The notes beneath the pieces are model-generated. The model worked only from the letters and a program-made list of their open reading frames with translations, did not search any database and was not told the DNA's origin. Below, piece by piece: positions 52,110 through 62,200 of a stretch of 64,000 nt of DNA; the first letter of the stretch is position 1; each line of letters begins with the position of its first letter. The translations under genes were made by a program, and so were the position numbers. Source of the stretch: Malaya genurostris (taxonomy: Eukaryota > Arthropoda > Insecta > Diptera > Culicidae); NCBI RefSeq assembly GCF_030247185.1, contig NC_080571.1, forward strand, positions 344,193,879 through 344,257,878, written 5' to 3'.

Positions 52110-53440
52110 AGAATAAAATCAACTTGACCGAACAAAAATTTCAATATGTCCCAGTACAGACAGTAAAAGACGGAGACTTCTGGATACAAAACGAAATGAA
52201 TTTAGGAATATTTTTTTTTACCTGGGCTTCACCGGAGCACAAACAGAACAGCAATAGTAGCAATACAAAATCATTCCGACATTCCGTTGGAAATTAATTT
52301 AAATGAAATTAAAATTAAAACAGACAAATTTCAGGTAATCACAGAGCCAAATAAGCAAGAAATTAACCAAAAATATAACTTTCGGGAAGACCATCTAAGC
52401 GACGAAAAAAAGAAAGCGCTAAAAACCGTCATCAATCAAAATAAAGAAATACTACACTCAGAATCTGAAAAATTGACATTTACACATAAAATTAAACATG
52501 AAATCAAGATAGCCGAAAATATACCAATTTATACAAAATCCTATAAATATCCTTAGATATTTGAAGGAGAGATACAAAGACAGGTACAGAAGATGCTAAA
52601 AGATATCACCATACACCTCTCCCGTAGGGATAGTACCGAAAAAAGCCGATGCATCTGGACAAAACAAATTTCGTTTAGTGATCGATTACCGAAAACTCAA
52701 CGAAAAAACAGTAAATGACAAGTATTCGATCTCGGATATAACGGACATACTCGACAAATTGGGTAGAGCTCAGTATTTTTCAACAATCGACTTAGTATCA
52801 GGATTTTACCAGATACAACTAGCCGAGGCAGATACCGAAAAAACTACGTTTTCCGTGAATTCTGGAAAATACGAATTTACCAGAATACCCTTCGGCCTGA
52901 AAAACGCACCTAACGTATCCCGACTTTAGTAAAGAATTCATTTTAACAACAGACACGAGCGACTATGCGATTGGAGCTGTTCTCTCCCAAGGTACAATAG
53001 GAAAATTACTGTACCACCGAAAAAGAACTACTGGCAATCGTGTGGGCGGTAATGCATTTTCGACCGTATCTTTACGGAAGAAAATTTAAGTTAGTTATAG
53101 ACCATCAACCCCTTACATATTCCTTAACCAACACGAACAGTAAAATCGTTCGATGGAAGCTTAACCTAGGAGAGGAGTTTGACTATGAGATTGTATACAA
53201 ACCCGGCCGGCAAAACGTCGTAGCAGACGCTCTCTCAAGAATCAACATAGTTTCAGAAAATCAGACTGAATCCCTAAGACTATCCCTAAGAAGTATAGAA
53301 GTAGAACCATCCTCAAGGGCACAAGTGATGATTATTCCATACCCTGTACTGAAAAACCAATGAACCTTTTCAGGAATCAAATCATTTTAAAATTAGGCAA
53401 CAAAGTCATAACATCGTACGAACAAGTTTTTCCGAAATAG
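52110..53440 (+). pseudogene. pol: Errantivirus C pol, RT and RNase H remnants
   Basis: Frames 52287-52556 (upstream of RT), then KFRLVIDYRKLNEKTV-like sequence and TIDLVSGFYQIQL (52678-52929). At 52915 the frame jumps from PFGLKNAPNV directly to the RNase H start (LTTDTSDYAIGAVLSQG, in another frame), so the YIDD catalytic region is deleted. Frame 53040-53363 holds LVIDHQPLTYSLT and YKPGRQNVVADALSR. Integrase is absent. The short repeat ccctaagaagtatagaagta at about 53285 recurs at 53522 next to an LTR-like segment. Dead. Confidence 0.82.
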
Positions 53441-53530
53441 CACCGGCACATAATAGCATCGGAGGTATTGGATGCTCTCGGCTAGAACTTCTGTTCGAAC
53501 TGGTAGCTTGGGTGCTAATTCCCTAAGAAG

Positions 53531-53994
53531 TATAGAAGTATGTAATATAAGAAATTATCCCATCCTAGCATGATCCATTCTAAGTACAGTTTACATTCAA
53601 TCCCAAACCAAATGCGACTTTTTCACGTATGTGGATATCCCGGTCATAAACCTTACTGAAATGCGCGTATCGCATTTACCTCGACCTAAGTCCACCGCGC
53701 AGGCAGCTAGCAATATATTTCGTGATTGCTTGCCCTGCATAAAGCGAAGGTCCATAACCAAATTTATGACGTCACAGCTGTGAACGTTTTTACCAGTCCT
53801 TCTCCATTACCAACGACATTCTCTCTCTCCCTCTCTATGGCTTTTCCGAGTTCTCCCGCTCCAGGTACGTCCGATAAGAAACGATAAGAATAATTGTACG
53901 GCTAGAATTAAGTAAAAAGCGAAATACATATTCATTATCAAAACACCACTCAATCGATCACCTTCGTGTGAAGTCCGAAAAAACTCACCTACAT
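53531..53994 (+). repeat. Possible LTR of an mdg1/412-like element
   Basis: Begins tgtaatataag, ends cacctaca, about 464 bp, and is followed by tggcgaaccgttgacatg. The latter resembles (with two single-base insertions) the tRNA-Arg PBS used by 412/mdg1. No second copy is seen, so boundaries are uncertain. Confidence 0.45.
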
Positions 53995-54220
53995 GGCGAA
54001 CCGTTGACATGTGTCACGGGTCAAAGTCATTAGTGAAAGGAAAATTCTCAATCTCTAGAATCAAGCCGTAACAATTGTGAAGCAGTCAAAAAAAAAAAAA
54101 CAAAACCAGTTCAAATAATTGTGCGAAAACAAATGAAACTTTGAAAAAGCATATACGCAAAAGCAGTTAGATCCAGCGGCAGACGGAGGTGCCGAGATTG
54201 ATAAGGGTGTGATAAGAAAA

Positions 54221-54445
54221 ATGGGAAAGTCCAGCTCGAAGCACGTAACGCAAAGTGGGGACGCACAGGTAAACATCCTGAATGAGCTAGAAACTCACAC
54301 CGAGTTTCACGAGGCTAATGAATTAAAAATAACAATCATATTAATACTAGTGGCAGTGAATCTGGCAATAAAAATTTATATGATAGTTAAAAGACACGCC
54401 CGAGGCCAGGCGTTAAAAGCTGCGAGGTCAAAGTTTAAAGTTTAA
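54221..54445 (+). CDS. Small membrane-protein ORF of the mdg1/412-like leader
   Basis: 74 residues. The first in-frame ATG (54221) gives an MGKSSSK start that fits an N-myristoylation signal. A mixed N-terminal half follows, then a hydrophobic segment at about residues 38-57 (ITIILILVAVNLAIKIYMIV) and a basic tail. Position 220 bases after a PBS-like site agrees with the small extra ORF that I recall near the 5' end of mdg1/412-type retrotransposons. That family link is from memory and untested. Function unknown; the remainder of the element is not found downstream. A duplicated aacag(g/t)ggtcctacggg motif follows at 54458 and 54500. Confidence 0.5.
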   Translation: MGKSSSKHVTQSGDAQVNILNELETHTEFHEANELKITIILILVAVNLAIKIYMIVKRHARGQALKAARSKFKV

Positions 54446-56114
54446 AGTGTAGAACAGGGGTCCTACGGGACGAGAACAACAAAACATTACCCAGTAGGGA
54501 ACAGTGGTCCTACGGGGCAAAAATAATAAAGAAAAATTTTCCAACCTTTCAGCATCTTTCCAACTATTACAAAAGGTAGGAAGTAACGGGCGATGTCAAC
54601 CAGGTAAAACAAGTGCTTGAAATAGATATGAAAATAAGTTAGATTTAAGTGCTATGGCAAGCAGTTATTCTGATGCTTAAAACCATTTGTTAGTAGTACA
54701 CAGATAAACTAATTAAAATGCATTTACGCGTACTTTAGTGAGTTTTAAATCAGCTGGGTGATGAATAATGTTGCGTTTGTGATCAGTTTATTTAGCATAT
54801 TCAATAGTTAGCACTATTTAAAAACAAAATAAACAACAAATAGTAATAGTATTTAGCGGGTAATAGCACCACCGATTCCCTCCATCGAAAGTCAAATCTT
54901 ATTCGTCATCCAACAACACAAATTGAACAAGATAATAACACACAGGCCAGCAACTCTGGCATCACTGCTTGTTTACGAACCGCTTCCTCGATAAACGCAC
55001 GATGTAAAACATGCGGACACTAGCTTCCGCACAAACGTCAAATAGCACAGAAAGGGAAAAGCAAAGAACATCCACAGTCGGCTCAATCAGTCATCGGAGG
55101 CGGACGTCAAATTCACTCCGCAGTGACACAAAAAATTCGCCGCTATCGGCCATTCTACATCATCTGAAAACGTGGCCGTAGACAGCTCGAAGATCCGTCC
55201 ACAACGACTAGCAAGAGGACACCAGCTAACGAACGGGGTAGGAAAACGACTGCGACGCTGTTAAAGCAAATCTAGCGCTAGGAAAGAGCAAAACCCCAAA
55301 CGCGGTGTGATAGGAAACTTGTTCGCGAATCGGCGGGCACCGAGCATATTAGCGGACACCCCGAAAGGGTAATAACTCACCAAAGAGGGTGGTCACGCAA
55401 AGATTCAATGTAGCCATTATTTCAGGGTGTTGTTGTTTTTGGTTCACCTCGCATTTCTTCGGCGACGGCTCAGTTCATTGCGTCGGCAGGCGTGCTATCA
55501 TCGACCCAAGCGGCGCACGGACAGACAACGATTCTTGTACTTCAAATTTGATGGCCTGACTCCTCTCGTTTGATTCGAGCATTGTTGACGGTGGACAAAG
55601 CGGAAAGTTAGCTGACGCATACGGTGCAAGAAAAGTACCGTGGCCGTACTTAGTGCGCAACTCGCGGCGTTGGATACCGGCGAGTGAATGCTGACGGAAC
55701 GAGCGACGCCATTGAGCTGCAGCTGATCGATCGCCGGAAGAGAGCAGCCATTGTGTGTTCGCCGTTGGCAAAATGGCGACGTAATTGAGATGATGTAGGC
55801 TAAGTTCACAAGTCTCCGGTACCGTGAGTAGAAAATCACTATTGTAAATATCATGAGATAACGCTGAGGAAAGTGAAGAATTTAGAGACGGTGGAGGAAG
55901 GAAGGTATTGTGAGGTTATGATTTGTTGAGGATGAAAAAATAGAGAAAGAGTGCGAAGAGCAGGCCAGTTTTGAGAGAGAAAGTAGGAATGTGGGGAAAG
56001 GAGCAGGAAAGTACAGTTGAGTGAGGTTATGATGATGGCTTATGATTGAATATAAACGCATGAAATGACACACCGACTTCATTTTGATTTATTTGAGCAA
56101 GCCTGGAGTAACAA
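54446..56114 (+). other. Unassigned; its right end is probably an LTR
   Basis: No supported coding frame. The end (…gagtaaca, to 56113) sits directly before a tRNA-Lys-type PBS, so the last several hundred bases are probably an LTR of tRNA-Lys-primed type. A TGTTG start near 55428 is possible. A TATA-like gaatataaacg occurs at 56047. No second LTR copy in the window confirms it. Confidence 0.45.
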
Positions 56115-56117
56115 TGG

Positions 56118-56190
56118 CGCCCAACGTGGGGCCCGAACCCACGACCCTGAGATTAAGAGTCTCATGCTCTACCGACTGAGCTAGCCGGGC
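56118..56190 (-). tRNA. tRNA-Lys(CTT) sequence, probably a reverse-transcribed copy with CCA
   Basis: 73 bases on the minus strand fold as a full tRNA-Lys with anticodon CTT. Three points argue against a normal gene. CCA is encoded directly after the discriminator base (56115-56117 on the plus strand read tgg). No T4 Pol III terminator follows within 50 bases. The T-loop reads TTCGGGC instead of TTCGAGC, so position 58, A in virtually all tRNAs and methylated in tRNA-Lys, is G. On the plus strand the copy starts as a retroelement PBS (tggcgcccaacg). I read it as cDNA of a primer tRNA. Confidence 0.8.
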
Positions 56191-56235
56191 AAAATATATA
56201 TATTCTATTTTTCTCAAAAGTAAATTCAAAGCCTA

Positions 56236-59200
56236 ATGGCGTCAAGAGGAATGCGAAGCCAGGAATTCCGGCAAATGGCAGACCCACGCGATGGAGTACC
56301 TCGCACAGTGAAGAAGCCTTCCCGCCGTGATCTCGAACGCATGAATGCGTTTAATGAAAGGAAGATTGAAGCCAGGAACGATGAAAACTCTTGGTATCAC
56401 GAGACGGAGAGAGAGGACAAATACCGAGTGGCCATCGATAAGAAGAGACCACCACGTAAGAGGAGAGAAGCACCGTTAATTCAAGTTTCCACCTCGGAAA
56501 CAAAACCAATTGACGAAGACATTTTTACCGGCGACTGCAAGGGAGCGACAGTGAAGCGGAAAACTATCGGCCATAATTTGGAATTTTCTAGTTTTTCCGA
56601 CGTATTATCCAGTTCACACAACACGGCACAAAAGTGTGAACCACGACTCCAGCAGATGTGTCCATTCCCATTGTACCAACATGCAATGGTCGAAATATTG
56701 AACGCCAGGATTTTGTCAGTGCAGAGAAACGAACAGCGGAATCCCGCCTTGACAGGAATGCAAGATGCGTTAGAAGCTATACGCGCAAAGGACTTGCTTA
56801 TTCCAAAACCCATCTTTGACTATATCAACAGTGTTGGTCAGAGTATTACTCCGACTGGAGATAAAGTTTGGTTCAACTATCCCGACCAAGCCATGCCACA
56901 GGGACCAATAGAAGACGCAGAGAGCGGCACGTTTGGAGTACCAACTGCAGCGAACCATAATGTCTACGAGGCTTATTGGAGTCCACACGTCACCAAACAG
57001 TACATTCTACCAACTATAGAATATAATAGGGGCGTCGTGACGGAGAGAGAGGACAAATACCGAGTGGCCATCGATAAGAAGAGACCACCACGTAAGAGGA
57101 GAGAAGCACCGTTAATTCAAGTTTCCACCTCGGAAACAAAACCAATTGACGAAGACATTTTTACCGGCGACTGCAAGGGAGCGACAGCGAAGCGGAAAAC
57201 TATCGGCCATAATTTGGAATTTTCTAGTTTTTCCGACGTATTATCCAGTTCACACAACACGGCACAAAAGTGTGAACCACGACTCCAGCAGATGTGTCCA
57301 TTCCCATTGTACCAACATGCAATGGTCGAAATATTGAACGCCAGGATTTTGTCAGTGCAGAGAAACGAACAGCGGAATCCCGCCTTGACAGGAATGCAAG
57401 ATGCGTTAGAAGCTATACGCGCAAAGGACTTGCTTATTCCAAAACCCATCTTTGACTATATCAACAGTGTTGGTCAGAGTATTACTCCGACTGGAGATAA
57501 AGTTTGGTTCAACTATCCCGACCAAACCATGCCACAGGGACCAATAGAAGACGCAGAGAGCGGCACGTTTGGAGTACCAACTGCAGCGAACCATAATGTC
57601 TACGAGGCTTATTGGAGTCCACACGTCACCAAACAGTACATTCTATCAACTATAGAATATAATAGGGGCGTCGTGACGGAGAGAGAGGACAAATACCGAG
57701 TGGCCATCGATAAGAAGAGACCACCACGTAAGAGGAGAGAAGCACCGTTAATTCAAGTTTCCACCTCGGAAACAAAACCAATTGACGAAGACATTTTTAC
57801 CGGCGACTGCAAGGGAGCGACAGCGAAGCGGAAAACTATCGGCCATAATTTGGAATTTTCTAGTTTTTCCGACGTATTATCCAGTTCATACAACACGACA
57901 CAAAAGTGTGAACCACGACTCCAGCAGATGTGCCCATTCCCATTGTACCAACATGCAATGGTCGAAATATTGAACGCCAGGATTTTGTCAGTGCAGAGAA
58001 ACGAACAGCGGAATCCCGCCTTGACAGGAATGCAAGATGCGTTAGAAGCTATACGCGCAAAGGACTTGCTTATTCCAAAACCCATCTTTGACTATATCAA
58101 CAGTGTTGGTCAGAGTATTACTCCGACTGGAGATAAAGTTTGGTTCAACTATCCCGACCAAGCCATGCCACAGGGACCAATAGAAGACGCAGAGAGCGGC
58201 ACGTTTGGAGTACCAACTGCAGCGAACCATAATGTCTACGAGGCTTATTGGAGTCCACACGTCACCAAACAGTACATTCTACCAACTATAGAATATAATA
58301 GGGGCGTCGTGACGGAGAGAGAGGACAAATACCGAGTGGCCATCGATAAGAAGAGACCACCACGTAAGAGGAGAGAAGCACCGTTAATTCAAGTTTCCAC
58401 CTCGGAAACAAAACCAATTGACGAAGACATTTTTACCGGCGACTGCAAGGGAGCGACAGCGAAGCGGAAAACTATCGGCCATAATTTGGAATTTTCTAGT
58501 TTTTCCGACGTATTATCCAGTTCACACAACACGGCACAAAAGTGTGAACCACGACTCCAGCAGATGTGTCCATTCCCATTGTACCAACATGCAATGGTCG
58601 AAATATTGAACGCCAGGATTTTGTCAGTGCAGAGAAACGAACAGCGGAATCCCGCCTTGACAGGAATGCAAGATGCGTTAGAAGCTATACGCGCAAAGGA
58701 CTTGCTTATTCCAAAACCCATCTTTGACTATATCAACAGTGTTGGTCAGAGTATTACTCCGACTGGAGATAAAGTTTGGTTCAACTATCCCGACCAAACC
58801 ATGCCACAGGGACCAATAGAAGACGCAGAGAGCGGCACGTTTGGAGTACCAACTGCAGCGAACCATAATGTCTACGAGGCTTATTGGAGTCCACACGTCA
58901 CCAAACAGTACATTCTATCAACTATAGAATATAATAGGGGCGTCGTGACGGAGAGAGAGGACAAATACCGAGTGGCCATCGATAAGAAGAGACCACCACG
59001 TAAGAGGAGAGAAGCACCGTTAATTCAAGTTTCCACCTCGGAAACAAAACCAATTGACGAAGACATTTTTACCGGCGACTGCAAGGGAGCGACAGCGAAG
59101 CGGAAAACTATCGGCCATAATTTGGAATTTTCTAGTTTTTCCGACGTATTATCCAGTTCATACAACACGACACAAAAGTGTGAACCACGACTCCAGCAGA

Positions 59201-62200
59201 TGTGCCCATTCCCATTGTACCAACATGCAATGGTCGAAATATTGAACGCCAGGATTTTGTCAGTGCAGAGAAACGAACAGCGGAATCCCGCCTTGACAGG
59301 AATGCAAGATGCGTTAGAAGCTATACGCGCAAAGGACTTGCTTATTCCAAAACCCATCTTTGACTACATCAACAGTGTTGGTCAGAGTATTACTCCGACT
59401 GGAGATAAAGTTTGGTTCAACTATCCCGACCAAGCCATGCCACAGGGACCAATAGAAGACGCAGAGAGCGGCACGTTTGGAGTACCAACTGCAGCGAACC
59501 ATAATGTCTACGAGGCTTATTGGAGTCCACACGTCACCAAACAGTACATTCTATCAACTATAGAATATAATAGGGGCGTCGTGACGGAGAGAGAGGACAA
59601 ATACCGAGTGGCCATCGATAAGAAGAGACCACCACGTAAGAGGAGAGAAGCACCGTTAATTCAAGTTTCCACCTCGGAAACAAAACCAATTGACGAAGAC
59701 ATTTTTACCGGCGACTGCAAGGGAGCGACAGTGAAGCGGAAAACTATCGGCCATAATTTGGAATTTTCTAGTTTTTCCGACGTATTATCCAGTTCACACA
59801 ACACGGCACAAAAGTGTGAACCACGACTCCAGCAGATGTGTCCATTCCCATTGTACCAACATGCAATGGTCGAAATATTGAACGCCAGGATTTTGTCAGT
59901 GCAGAGAAACGAACAGCGGAATCCCGCCTTGACAGGAATGCAAGATGCGTTAGAAGCTATACGCGCAAAGGACTTGCTTATTCCAAAACCCATCTTTGAC
60001 TACATCAACAGTGTTGGTCAGAGTATTACTCCGACTGGAGATAAAGTTTGGTTCAACTATCCCGACCAAGCCATGCCACAGGGACCAATAGAAGACGCAG
60101 AGAGCGGCACGTTTGGAGTACCAACTGCAGCGAACCATAATGTCTACGAGGCTTATTGGAGTCCACACGTCACCAAACAGTACATTCTATCAACTATAGA
60201 ATATAATAGGGGCGTCGTGACGGAGAGAGAGGACAAATACCGAGTGGCCATCGATAAGAAGAGACCACCACGTAAGAGGAGAGAAGCACCGTTAATTCAA
60301 GTTTCCACCTCGGAAACAAAACCAATTGACGAAGACATTTTTACCGGCGACTGCAAGGGAGCGACAGCGAAGCGGAAAACTATCGGCCATAATTTGGAAT
60401 TTTCTAGTTTTTCCGACGTATTATCCAGTTCATACAACACGACACAAAAGTGTGAACCACGACTCCAGCAGATGTGCCCATTCCCATTGTACCAACATGC
60501 AATGGTCGAAATATTGAACGCCAGGATTTTGTCAGTGCAGAGAAACGAACAGCGGAATCCCGCCTTGACAGGAATGCAAGATGCGTTAGAAGCTATACGC
60601 GCAAAGGACTTGCTTATTCCAAAACCCATCTTTGACTACATCAACAGTGTTGGTCAGAGTATTACTCCGACTGGAGATAAAGTTTGGTTCAACTATCCCG
60701 ACCAAGCCATGCCACAGGGACCAATAGAAGACGCAGAGAGCGGCACGTTTGGAGTACCAACTGCAGCGAACCATAATGTCTACGAGGCTTATTGGAGTCC
60801 ACACGTCACCAAACAGTACATTCTATCAACTATAGAATATAATAGGGGCGTCGTGACGGAGAGAGAGGACAAATACCGAGTGGCCATCGATAAGAAGAGA
60901 CCACCACGTAAGAGGAGAGAAGCACCGTTAATTCAAGTTTCCACCTCGGAAACAAAACCAATTGACGAAGACATTTTTACCGGCGACTGCAAGGGAGCGA
61001 CAGCGAAGCGGAAAACTATCGGCCATAATTTGGAATTTTCTAGTTTTTCCGACGTATTATCCAGTTCATACAACACGACACAAAAGTGTGAACCACGACT
61101 CCAGCAGATGTGCCCATTCCCATTGTACCAACATGCAATGGTCGAAATATTGAACGCCAGGATTTTGTCAGTGCAGAGAAACGAACAGCGGAATCCCGCC
61201 TTGACAGGAATGCAAGATGCGTTAGAAGCTATACGCGCAAAGGACTTGCTTATTCCAAAACCCATCTTTGACTACATCAACAGTGTTGGTCAGAGTATTA
61301 CTCCGACTGGAGATAAAGTTTGGTTCAACTATCCCGACCAAGCCATGCCACAGGGACCAATAGAAGACGCAGAGAGCGGCACGTTTGGAGTACCAACTGC
61401 AGCGAACCATAATGTCTACGAGGCTTATTGGAGTCCACACGTCACCAAACAGTACATTCTATCAACTATAGAATATAATAGGGGCGTCGTGACGGAGAGA
61501 GAGGACAAATACCGAGTGGCCATCGATAAGAAGAGACCACCACGTAAGAGGAGAGAAGCACCGTTAATTCAAGTTTCCACCTCGGAAACAAAACCAATTG
61601 ACGAAGACATTTTTACCGGCGACTGCAAGGGAGCGACAGTGAAGCGGAAAACTATCGGCCATAATTTGGAATTTTCTAGTTTTTCCGACGTATTATCCAG
61701 TTCACACAACACGGCACAAAAGTGTGAACCACGACTCCAGCAGATGTGTCCATTCCCATTGTACCAACATGCAATGGTCGAAATATTGAACGCCAGGATT
61801 TTGTCAGTGCAGAGAAACGAACAGCGGAATCCCGCCTTGACAGGAATGCAAGATGCGTTAGAAGCTATACGCGCAAAGGACTTGCTTATTCCAAAACCCA
61901 TCTTTGACTATATCAACAGTGTTGGTCAGAGTATTACTCCGACTGGAGATAAAGTTTGGTTCAACTATCCCGACCAAGCCATGCCACAGGGACCAATAGA
62001 AGACGCAGAGAGCGGCACGTTTGGAGTACCAACTGCAGCGAACCATAATGTCTACGAGGCTTATTGGAGTCCACACGTCACCAAACAGTACATTCTATCA
62101 ATTATAGAATATAATAGGGGCGTCGTGACGGAGAGAGAGGACAAATACCGAGTGGCCATCGATAAGAAGAGACCACCACGTAAGAGGAGAGAAGCACCGT

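Larger units (their letters stand above)
43960..53440 (+). mobile_element. Errantivirus C, split by about 6.3 kb of insertions
   Basis: The PBS, leader, gag and protease (43960-45760) and the RT/RNase H part (52100-53440) are colinear with element B. Between them lie an unknown fragment, a MITE-like element, densovirus copy B and a LINE fragment. No 3' LTR is recognisable. Integrase and env are absent from the right part. Confidence 0.75.

Noticed and set aside
56118..56190. Ordinary functional tRNA-Lys gene
   Set aside because: Encoded CCA, no T-run terminator, G at position 58 and location at a PBS-like site argue for a reverse-transcribed copy, although it would score as a tRNA.
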